Assembly: GCF_019059575.1 (NCBI RefSeq)
Contig: NW_024882025.1
Location: 372,001-436,000 of the forward strand
Direction of reading: 5' to 3'
Origin: Amphibalanus amphitrite
Lineage: Eukaryota > Arthropoda > Thecostraca > Balanomorpha > Balanidae
DNA length: 64,000 nt
Positions 12,401 through 24,400 of this stretch are shown here, piece by piece (within the stretch, counting starts at the first letter, position 1; each line of letters starts with the position of its first letter). The translations under genes and the position numbers were made by a program. The notes beneath the pieces are model-generated. The model was given only the letters and a program-made list of their open reading frames with translations, was not told where the DNA came from and made no database searches.

Positions 12401-15400
12401 GAAATATTGCACATTAACTAACCGCTTCAGCTTTATCTCGGTTTTGCTGGGTCGTGAAATGGTAACCTTTTTCGACAAAAGTAAAATTTCGACATTGACA
12501 TAAATGAGCGGTGAAAATCCTTATATTCTAATATTCAACAGCATAAGGTTCTTTTAGATCCCCAACCAATTTTCTGGTCATGTAGAGCTTGACTCAGATC
12601 AAATTAACAGCTTATCTTTTACAATTGAAGGCATATAATTATTTGACTCTGTTAAAGGGACTATCCCACCTTCTAAAATGTTGTTAAAACCAGTTAAATT
12701 GTGCCCGACTTTATAGATTGGATGACCAGGAACACGGTTCTGGCATTTATTTTTCATTAAACATCTTAGGCTTCCCATATTCCAAACACAAACTTTCAAA
12801 TATGTGACGTCACAGCCCAAAATTACCTCCTTCCTCAGGCCACATTACTGTCATAAAGCTGATTCTTTTTACTCTGTAGGCACCACAACAAAGTTCAGAC
12901 CAAGTTTTAAGCGATTTTTCAACGAACAAACCCATTTAAATCAGAATGACTAAACGAGGTGACGTCACACTAACGGTCGCTCCATGTTGAAGATAGGGCC
13001 TTGTACAAGGCCCATTTTCAAATGAAGGGAACGAATTTCTTCAACACCAAGAGGCCGCGGGGGTTGCAACATAGATAGATAGTGGTTTCTGAACCTCGCC
13101 GCAAACTTGGCTATCTCAACTCAAACCCCATGTTAAAGGTGGGATAGTCCCTTTAACAAGAAAACCACGATGGTAATTAGATCCATATCTTACTAATTTT
13201 TCATAGAAATTTGTTCCTCAAGTGCCTAAATACGCTTCCCGCAAAACGTTGTTATTGGTTTTCCTCATTAGTCCAAACCGCCACCTGAAACCAACCGTCG
13301 ACCTCTGCAGTAAAAGGACGGTTTACTCGTATTGTAGCTCGAGACCTCGAGCTCCCTCGAGCCAGGATCGCTGGCTCGAGACCCCGCGATCCTATAAATA
13401 TTATGTTACGCCTTTTCCAAATTTCTTCTCATTCTAGGATGAGAGTAAGACTCAGCTTGTAAGAGGGTGTATATGGTTTTAGCTAGCACCTAATCCTAGA
13501 TTTATATTTTTAAATGATGCCTAAATACTATGATGGAGGAAATCCATTTAGAAAAATCGGCTGAACTTGTGCCATGGAAGCGTAGCCATTATTTTTTAAC
13601 GCTCAACAGCATACGTATGTTCTAACTGATTCTCATTTACCTATACCCTTCCGATTACGTCGTGACCTCGACTGGAATCAAATTTAACAACTTATCTTTT
13701 ACGGTTAAATCATATTATTTCTCACTTTTGTCAACAAGAAAACCAGCTAATACTGACAACCACAAACGATTAATTATTTCGTGACGTGCTAACTAGACAA
13801 AAATGCCGCCTGCACATCAACTTTGAACAGCCATTTGTTGTTTGGCTGCGAGGTTAACTCGTTGCGCCATCGCAAAGCTAATTATAATTCTGAGGCAAAT
13901 ATTTTGAACGCTTTTGTACGCTCTCAAAAATTATTTATTTGCTCCGAAATACCTTTTTGACACACGTCCCCGAAAAGCTTTTAGCTTTTGTATTCTTGAA
14001 AATCGGAGCAGAATTACCCAGAAAAGTTAGCCTGTTACTGAGGCTGCACTGCAACCAAACCCAGGGAAGCCCTGTTGTGACCAGCCCAGCGGGTGCCCCG
14101 CTCTGCGGGCGGAGACTCACCTGTCTCAGACGAGCGCAGTCCGATCCCCCGCCGCTGCAGCCCGCAGCGCTCGCACAAGTTGCAGTCGCGTCCACTCGCC
14201 ACCGACAATCTGGGGGACTGGGCCAAACTCCGGCAACGCAGAACGCCAGCGCGCAGCGCGGCGCCCTGCAAAAAGCCCACAAAAAACCGTCTAGACGACA
14301 CACCAACGCCCTGTTTTTGCAACCGTTTTTGCCACCTGCACTGACGCACCGGTCAAGGCTATTTTTTTGTTGCTGTCTGGTCTGGGCGCCAGTCGGCGGC
14401 GGCTAGGCGGCGACTTTCGTCATTAGATCGGCCAGGCCGACGGCAAAAAGCACCAGGAGACCCCTCCCCGCGGCCCGGCGGGCTCGCTAATGATTCACTG
14501 GGGTTCCGGCCGACTCGACGCACCTACACGAATGCCGCCCGCGCCAGACAGCGCAGCCAGTCTCAGTCAGACGGTGAAGTTTTTTTATCATCAGTCGATG
14601 CTTTTTTACTCTCCCGGTGGAGTTTTTACCAGACGGCGGCGGCAAGCCAATCCCGACCGGACGGGAACAGACGTGACGTCATCGTCACAACAAAAACCCG
14701 CGGCTCTTGTGCAGTGTCTAGACATGGTGACCTTGACCATGACCTTGGCCGCCACACTGCGGCCGGCGCGGCCGGTGGGTGGTGGCAGTGTCACATCACC
14801 TGATCAGGACAGGGCCGAGGGCTTAGAGCAAGGACTGCAGTCATCAGCTACAGTCAAGTTAAAATTTAAATGACAGGCTTGGATTAATTTGCATTTAGCA
14901 TGACTATGAGTAGAAATCGCAGTCAGTTATATGGCCCCATGGCAATGGCAAATGGCCATGTATTCTAGGTAAATCATTGAAGGCGTCATGCAAAACTACA
15001 TTGATGATCGCAATACCGACGAGCAGCTGTCCATTACTTTTGTTCCGCCTATTATGTACATTCCATTCAGCTCCCGGCGGCGAGCGCTTTCTTCAATACT
15101 GTACCGCCGAGCACTCACGTAGTGCGGCACAGTATACCACCGCAGGCATTTACCAGTACTGCATTTGCAGCGTGGATCGTAACCCACATATTACACGATG
15201 CTTTGGCATGAACGAAGGTGATGAGATGGTGGGTGAAAGGTGGGAGGTAGGCAAACCCATCAAAAGGCTAGAATGGAAGAGGTGTTAGCTGTTAAATTGA
15301 GACCTGACGAGGAGTCAGAGAGGAAAACGTAAGGAAGCATCATTCGAAAGAAGATATTCGCATTCATATTCCCGATACACTCCATCAGCTTATAGAATGG

Positions 15401-18400
15401 TGTGAATCTACGCTATTTGTTTCGTTATTCAGCTTCTTTAGAATAAGTTTCCTTAGTGAATAGTTTTATTTATATTATAATTCTTCTGAATTCAAAAGTA
15501 CCCGTGAACTAGACTCGTTACACTTGTCCTTGGATGGCTGAAGGCGGCTTGTCCTGTCATACTTTCACCAAGGCTGTCTGGGTGCCACTTTTTGTGCACC
15601 TCTAAACCATGGGAGGTCTGGGCTATTTTCTGTCGAAGGCATTACCTACTAGTATTTCTGAATTGCTTAGTTGAAGTAATTGTTTTTATAGTTTGTAAAT
15701 ATGGCATGCACTGCTATAGCTTAGATGAAAAAAGTTATTGCAATAGCGTTGCCAATCATAAATGAGCCAGCTGTCACCTAGAAAAGAGATACCTAATTTT
15801 TGTAATCTGGCTTTTGTCAACTATTGACTCATACATGTGTAGTGTGTACCGATGTTTTTATTTGAATTATTTTTCATTGGTCATTGGTTCTGATTGTGTT
15901 TTGCGAAAACTTTCACACAAAGTTATATAAAACTGGTCAATATTTTATGTCACGCTATAGGTAATTATATATACCTTATATATACCTTATACCTTCTGAT
16001 TATGAGCATGGGCGTGGCCAATACTTATATAAATAGTAAAGATTAAAAAAGATATACCACTTAAAGTTTACCCTAATACAAGCTACAAAACATATGAATA
16101 AGTTTCCAGAATTATTCAATAAACGATTGATTGTATTCCCCCGACTAATAAGTGGTTATCGCGGGCAGGCACCGTGTTGCCGATGCGACCTCCCGACCTT
16201 CCTCAATCACCTGGTGGAGCGTTCGGCGTTCGCGCCATACTTTTTGCGGCGCCGCGCGTTTTTGTCATCAGACAGCCCTCGGCCGGCAGCCCAGACACCA
16301 AAAAAGCTCTGTTCTTCATGGCCAAGGCCAGCGATCTGTGGCGCGAGTGGCCGACGCTTCGGGAAGCTCCGAGAACACTGTTCTTACCGGGAACGATTGT
16401 TTGCAGGATGTGCAATAATTGATGTGTCACCGGTTGGCAATAGATCAGACGTTGCCACCGCGTAATGACGAAGTGATCGGAGTGAGCTCCTGCTGATGTC
16501 GGGAGCGTTACGATCAGTCTGTAAACAACTAACTATTGCAACTAACTGCAGGCTTCCTCCGCTTCTTTCAGCGGTCGGTACCGTGGCCGGCGCCGGCAGA
16601 GGCACCCACCCCCGTGCCCCTGACCTCAGCCCCGCTGGGCGGAGGGGGAGCACTGCTGACCGGTCAGCCGCCGCCGCAGGGCATCTTCAGCAGCTGGGTA
16701 TCCATGGTGGCTGAACAGATGGGTCACACAGAGGTGCCCTACCCCTGGGTCACCGCAGAGGTCAGTTCGGTGGATTAATTGGTGCCGTGCAGCTTGCCTT
16801 TGTAAAAGGTTCGTTCCTTCTTAAGCCCGAATAATAGATACACTCGATGCATTTGGATTTGCTTCATTCCACGCACTCGCCAATTTATTGACTATCAAGA
16901 GTAAATTATGCGAAGATTAATAGTTGCGTTTCTGGCAAAAAAATTGCAAGCATTTAATGCATTCATGGCATCCCTCAGAAGGTTCTCGCAGACAGCAAAT
17001 TATATTGCGTCTTGATTCAACATTCTCTGGAACCAGACTGGTTGTAATATGTAAAACATGACTCGATATCAAACGGACGTTTGCTTGTTTATTTTCAGAT
17101 GAAGGTGAACCCGGAGCTCTCGGTCAGTCTGAACCGAGGTAAGTGTATATAGTTGTGATGTGGTGGCACATTGCCAGACCCTTCATTACACCCACTCAGA
17201 TTTGCACCTTTCCAGCAACATTTTGCTGTCATCAACAACCGGGATATTGTCCTCCACAACCGCAACTATGAGTGTCGTCTAATTGTCTTCAGTGATTCAT
17301 AACCAAAGAGCATCAGCGCACTCCAAAAGGGCACCTTACACCCGTGCTGCCATGGTGTACCCCTGTGCACCCAGCCGTGCACGCGCAGCGCTCTGTGACG
17401 TCATAGTTCCCGGGACCGGGAGGAAATGCCACAGGTGGTAGCGGATATGGGACTCGCGTGCCGCCGGCCCTGTGCACGATGTAGCCTCGAGGCAGAGAAT
17501 GACAGCGTGCTCTAAAGAGGAGATACCGCGGTATACGCCTGGCAGGGGGCTGGCGCCCGCCCGGCGCCATCCATCGCGTCGGGTCGAACCACGCTGTATG
17601 CGGGAATCGCTCTGATGGGTGTTTATAAAACTGGGCTGATAAGGCTCAGACGCCCGTCAGAAAGGGTGAAGACATACCTATGAACCGCAGGAATGCACTA
17701 TGAGTGGCTGCTTTGTGGTAGTCAAATAGGCTTTAGGCATGCCGAAGCATATCAGGATGGGCGCTTGGAAGAGCAGTATGTCTTGCAGGCTGCAATTTGT
17801 GCGAAGTGTTGACTCCTTCTCCTGATAACAAACTTACTTTTCAAACTTTTGTTACGGGTTATGTCTACTGAAGGAAATTGAGTGCAAAATGATTGCTTTG
17901 AAGTAATGAACATTTCTAAAAAAAGATAATATTGAATCAGCTGAGGCCGAGGATGGTTTTTACCGACTATTATGTGTTCTCATCGCTGTCACGTCAGCAC
18001 CGTTGTGGTCCAGTCCTGTTCCTGTCCCACCCTGACCGTCGATATCCCCCGCTAGGCGAGCTCGGGCCCTCGGCAGGACCCGGCTCGCCGTCTCAGGGAC
18101 CACCTCGATCGCCCCGGGCGGCACAGCCGGCGCCGCCCAATCCGCGGACAACCGGCTCCGTGTCGACCAATCAGGGGCCGCCCTCGCCGCGCCCCAGGCT
18201 GTCAACAAAAACAAGCCGGTGCTGCCGGCGCTTTTTTGACTGAAGCGCCGGCAGAGGTTTTTTGACGGCGGAAAAAGGCTGCCAAATGCGTCCGGAGAGT
18301 GGCGGTGTTTGCGGTGCCGGTGCTGTGACGGGGAGAGGGGACCAGCATACCCCCGCTATCGAAATGTGGTCAGCTGACGGAGAGGCGCCGAATACAGATG

Positions 18401-21400
18401 GATTCCTCTACTCGTCCCGCTTCTTCATGGGTGAGTCAGAGGGAGACCCTCGGAGTCGGAGTCGGTGGCCGGTGACTCACTTACTGGCATCACGGCTCCG
18501 TCGACCGTCTTCGTAGCTTGGTGGTCGGTACTCTGAGGTCGTAGGTCACTGGTCATAGGTCACTGGTCACTGGTGTCTGGAGTCGCCCGAGAGATTCTGT
18601 TCCAGTCGCTGACTGCTCAGTCTGCTCCCATGGCAACGAGCCAACAAAAAAAGCCTCAAAACGCTCGGCCGGTTAAAAAATGTTGTAGCCAGCAAAAAGC
18701 ATGTCTGGGGCGGGCAAAAAGCACGGATTGCGACATGGAGAGACGGTTTGGTCAGACCAGTGCCAGTCTGGTGGGCAGTGAGCAGGGGTTGTCTCCATGG
18801 ACTTGTGTGCTCTCTGGTGCTCCTGAGTCCTGTAGCTCTCTTCAGTGCTCCCTCACCGCCTGCCTTCTCTCAGGAACCGAAATATCGGTGTTTGGTGTGT
18901 TATTGTGAGGAGGAGTGATTAAAAAAGCGACGGTAAAGTGTCAGTGAGGTGCACACAGCTTTATGACCCTGTTTAACATGTGGTGGCGCCCAGAAGATTA
19001 CTATGGTAAGTCCCGGGATACCATGTCACTATACGGCTTGTATATTCTTATACGGCTTACGGAAGGTTCAAAGAGCGTGGTTCAGCTAGTGTCTGGTGCG
19101 CATTCGTGGCCAACATTCAACAACACGACTAAGCTAACTCGCCGGTGAAGCTGCAATGGAAGCTGCCTGTTCAAATAATATTTTGCTTTGGTTGTGATAC
19201 AAAAGCTATTGAAGCTGAGATAGCGTAGGTAGTTAACTACATATATCGTTAAATTTGCTTTTGAATATTTAGATACCAGGTTGAACGATGATGCGTTCAA
19301 CTTTTTTTCTTGCTTTATTAACTGCATTTGATTTTATCAAATAGCATCAATTTTCCCTATTTTATATCTTTACCACGGTGAATGAAGGCTAGTCACCAAC
19401 GCGAAGATAAAGTTTGAAGAGCTATAATTGTGGACCGTCACCGTGCCCTTTCCATGGTAAAAATGTAACATGGTGATCCTAGAGTCAGCATGTAAAACGT
19501 CGTTTCAGCAAAGATTCGCCGCCCGTGTTCCATCCTCGGCGCCAGTCTCCGGTCCCTGCCAGTTCCTTCTCTGCCCACCTCAGCAGTCAGCCCTCCGTTC
19601 CACTGCGGCTGCCTGAGCGGCGGAGCAGCAGACCACAGAAGCGCCCATGTGGATCCCTCCTCCCCCGCCGGCCCGGTAAATCAGCCTCGGGCCGTTCCCG
19701 TCGGCCGTTTTTGCCCGCCCCGGCTGAGGTCAGTCACACCATGCAGCTATTGCCGTTTTTGTTGCTGCGCCAAACTGGCGGTGCGCTGTTTTTGTCTGTT
19801 CTCGGCTGGCGCCGGTGTAGCTGTGACGACATTCACCGTGACCCTCCACTGCACGGAACTGATAGGTTGCATAGCTCAAAAGCAGCGGTAGGCTGGATCT
19901 GTCCATATAAACTGATGTGTATTTTAATAAGACGCAGGTCCTAGTCAGTAGTCATATAAAATAGTAGCCCAGGCAGCCGTCATTCTGTTCACCCTGTTTA
20001 GTCTGAACTTGCATAAGGCTGCGCAGGATTGGAGCAGTTCTTGCCCGAGTTTTTGTAAATTTCAGCACGAGTCTGGTGTAAAAACAACACCGTTTAACCA
20101 CGTCAGAAAACATGGGCACACCTGAGCGTTTAAAGGTCGACGGAAGGAACAAAAAGATGTCAGCTGTACCGGAAAGCATAACGATGTTACGTGCCATGGG
20201 TACAAATGTCCGCATTGGCGACTGAGGAAGTTTTACGTGCACATACACATAGACTATGGGAGATACCTTTGATGGAGGCGTTATTTGAACCGGCCAACAC
20301 GCATACAATGCAATTGTGGAATGCCAATTATAATGACAATTATAACGCCGAATCAATTTACTTTTTCGTCGAATTGAGTTGCATTGACTGATGTAGTAAT
20401 GTGTCGTATAACGGATGTACGATTTGTAATAGAGCTTACAATATTTTTGACAGATCTATAGGAAAGACGTCAGCTGATGCGAGAAACATTGTCTTCAGGG
20501 GATCTGAGGTGCTTTATTTATGAGTTTTCTTCATTTTTCCTGTGTTAGAATCTTCTTGCACTGATTCAGTCAATGTGGGAGGAATATTGACCATCGATAA
20601 CTGCCCAATCGGATCAGGAGTGCGGTAACTAGCAATCATCTCCCTCCCCGTGGTCCTACCTACCTCCTCGGCACCCCTCAAACATCCACTACAACCTTCT
20701 GACCTCCCCTACACCCCTTTCACATTCCACCTGACCTCCCATCTGACCTCCCCTGCATCTTCCTCCCTTCCCTGCGCCCCTCTGAGCTTCCTATACGCCT
20801 CAGACTTCTCCCCTATCCCCTCAGACCTTTCCTCTTCTCCTCTGACCTCCACTATATTTCGCAGACAACCCGTGCAACCCTCGGACCCCTCTGATGTACC
20901 CCTCTGACCTCCTCGTTTTCCCTCTGACCTCCCTCCCCTACGGCTGAGGTCCCCCTTTTGGCATCCCGTGCATCCCTCTGACCTCCTACGTACCCCTCTG
21001 ACCTCCTCGTTTCCCATCTGACCTTCCCTCTAGTCCTCTGACCTCCCTCCCCTACGGCTGCACCCTCTGACCACCCCTCTGCTCTACCGTCTGACCTCCC
21101 CCTCTGACCTCCCCTGCACCCCTGTGACCTCCCCTGCACCCCTGTGACCTCCTCTGCACCCCTATGACCTCCTTCCTCTGACCTCCCCTCCTCCCTCCCC
21201 AGCTCCGACGCCGGTGGAGGAGGCCGGCCACCAGCTGTACGCACCGAGACTGAACGGCTCGCCGCCGGTGGCGCCGCCTGGCGGACAGCCGGCGAACATG
21301 CTGGTGGTGCCCCAGCCGGCCTTCTTCACCTCCAAATTGGCGGCCGGCGGGCCTGGAGGTCAGCCAGGCCTCACAGGTCACACGGGCAGCACCAACGGAC

Positions 21401-24400
21401 TGGCCGGCGCCGGCAGAAAGTACCAGTGCAAAATGTGCCCCCAGGTGAGTACCGGGAACGAATTCGCCGCGTCCACAGCTCGAGATGACGTGGACTGAGA
21501 CGAGGGACGATAATTCGATTGAGCGACCTGTCGAGGAAAACGTCGAATTGGAGAGTCTGACAGCGTTTTTGCCCGAGTTGTAAGCATCACCTTTTGTTGA
21601 GAAGGCCAGAACATAATGGAATCGCGTTACATTTGTCAGGAGACCACGGTACAGCCGTCAGGAGACTGTTCGGTGGAGCCGTATCTTTCAGCCCTGCCTG
21701 GGTGTGGTGCCGGAGAATCTCCGATCGACCCGACATCTAGCGGTCGGCAGGGGAACTGGTAGACGGTAGCCGGTGAAGTGGTAGTGGTCCACTGCGCTGC
21801 GTTTCACGAGCTCAATGGCACTGGCACCACATAAGCACACCAATATTACCTGCTGGTGGGTCGATTGACTATAAACGCAAATTTTAACGGTATAATCATT
21901 CTACTCGCTGCCTTCTCCAGCCTCCAGGTCGGTGAGCATTGGACGGGTAGGTCTGACGGTTGGCATCGCCTTTACCCAGTTCAGCCCTTGATTCGAGACT
22001 CTCCAAATGCAGCATCACGCGTTCTTACACATCCCTGAACAGCTGATGTGGCTAGCAGTCTGAGACAATACCGGACCATTAATTAAACCAGCGGGGACCG
22101 TCCAGAGGCGGCTGGGAGTCTGAGCTGTAGCGCTAATCCAGTTTACTTATCCCGCGCTGTGACGGACAGTGAATGCCGTCTGCTCCGGGGCTGCTATGTG
22201 CGAGTCTGTGCCGCTCGCTCAGTACGGAAGTCACGTTCCGATCTCGCCGAAACTGCCGGCCTCAACAACAGGTCATGGGAACTCCCAATTCTCTCGTTCA
22301 GAGAGGGGCGCTCTAGACAGTCGTGTGCCGGGATAGCGCCGGACCGGCGGCCGAACACGCCGCCCGATTTTTAAAGCTTTTTATCGAGTAACTGAACCGG
22401 GCATATGGGGTCTCAACTGAACGACCGGCTTTGGGAATGCTCAGTCACAGCTCATAAAGGAAATGAAATGGCTAACTGCCGACGGGGTGGCATTGGTATT
22501 CAGGTGGCGTGGGGCCGCCCTGATGCCCTCGCGCGTCTTCTCTCTCCCCTACCATTCCCTTGCACTCCCCCTCTCCCATACACCCGAGTTGTGTCAGGAG
22601 GGGTGAACGGTGAATGTTCCCACGACGGCTGCAGTATCTGGAGATGACGGACCGTGTAGCCCTCCCCTTTCTTCCGTCTCTCTCCCCCCCTCTCTCTCTC
22701 TCTCTCACTCACTATTTTTCTCTTTACTTCTTTATCTCGGCTTCGTTCCTCCAATGTTAACCCGCGAGTTGCTGGGGGGGGGCGTTAAACGCCCCCACTT
22801 TTTTCGCCGGGCCATAGCACAAAAACGGCGCGCCGCAGGCGCGCCAAATTTTGGGTACCTGTAGGGAATTGATTGAAGCTTATTGTGACAAAGTTTCAAA
22901 AAAATCGGTCGGAAAATTTTTGAGTTATCGAGGTTTCAGTGACGTCATGATTTCTGAGTTTTCGACCAAAAACGGCATATGTTCAAAAAATCATATAAAA
23001 TCACAGAATAGACATACAGACATGCCGTAAACGCCGTTAGACTGCCAATACCATGTACAATCAAATGGCTGTCTTAGATTATTGATTATCCTTCCGCATT
23101 TTCCAAAATCTTGAACTGAATCTTGGCAATTTCTCGTGACTTCTTCACGACCCTGATACATGCATTTCTTAAATAGAACTTTTTTAGCCAAATACGTACA
23201 CATATGATAAAATGAATGTCACCATCGTGTTCTACGCCCCAAATTACCCATAAAACCTGTGTCACAGGCTACGAATATCAGTTTTGATTCTCGGGGATAT
23301 GTGCCTGCCCGGTTGACCTGACCTTGACCCTGACCTATGCTTGACTGACCCCTACATGGAGCTGACACTCTTGTAGGCCTTATATGATGGATTGTGCACC
23401 GTTTGGACAGAGTTTATGACGAGAGGCGCCCATTGCGAAGTCCTGAAGTCCATGCTACTGAAAGCCCGATTTCAGGTGTTTGACCTGACCTCGACCCGAC
23501 CTGTGACCTCAAAATTCAACTTTGAAGTACTCATCTGAAGCGTCTCGTCGCGTTCTTTCGTTTGCCGCCTCGTGCGTTTCGCTGCGCCTATTGGTTCTCG
23601 AGTTATCGGCTGGGGGCGTTTAACGCCCCCCCCCCCAGCAAACGGTGGGTGGCGAAATACCCCAGCAACTGCCGGGTTAAGTCACTTTCTCAACTGCAGT
23701 AGTCACATTTCATCCGCATTTCACATTTCAACCTAATCCCTAAAACACGCGGACTGTGCACCCAGCTGTAAGTAAACACGCCGTATGTGCTCGTCGTGAG
23801 CACGTCTGTTTATTCAGCCGCATGGCTACAGCCGGCGAGGGTTTGACGCTGCCAGCCGACCCCGCCTCGGATGGTATTATCGGTTTATGTACATAACTAC
23901 ATCCACCCAGAGGCAGGCCACGCCGCCGCTGCCGCAGTTATCAGTGCGACTGTCTGATGTCGAGCGACGTAACGCCGACCGTCACGCGTCGTGACGCCAC
24001 CGCCGCGTGACGCCGGGCCGGTGGGCCGCTGCCGGTCACATCACGGTCGCCTCCCGTGACCCGTGAGTCGGGAATGGTACCCATGGGAGCGTTAGTGTTG
24101 TGCATAGGACGCTGCTGGTGCTGGGTTTGGCGCAGGGTCGGACTACCGGCTCTGTTGATTCTGAACTGGCTAGGGATAAACAAACAAGGCCGGTCGTTTG
24201 AATTTGTAGAGCCAGGCCGACACAACGGTCGTCTGCCGTGACGATGACCGTCTAAACTCGGCGACTTAGGTCGGAGCCCACTCGCCTTTACCCTATGCCC
24301 TTCATCACTCCGTGATTTCTGCCAAATCTGCTTCGATTGAACCGGCTGGAAAACTGCCTTCGGGGTTTCTCGATTTTGTAACAAAATAGGTATGTGTAGT

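Noticed and set aside
13939..14406. 155-codon open frame in a GC-rich patch
   Set aside because: Long frames occur on both strands, with no domain, no fitting splice sites and no start context.
16552..16571. Upstream acceptor CAG at 16549-16551 for rn exon 2
   Set aside because: It would need a phase 1 partner, but both donors of exon 1 leave phase 0; TTTCAG at 16566-16571 fits.
19509..19513. TTTCAG acceptor five bases earlier for rn exon 4
   Set aside because: It shifts the frame so that exon 5 no longer reads the zinc-finger frame.
22991..23203. 70-codon minus-strand frame resembling 51754-51951
   Set aside because: Same reason: copies C and D of the hairpin-ended family are homologous DNA without a protein.
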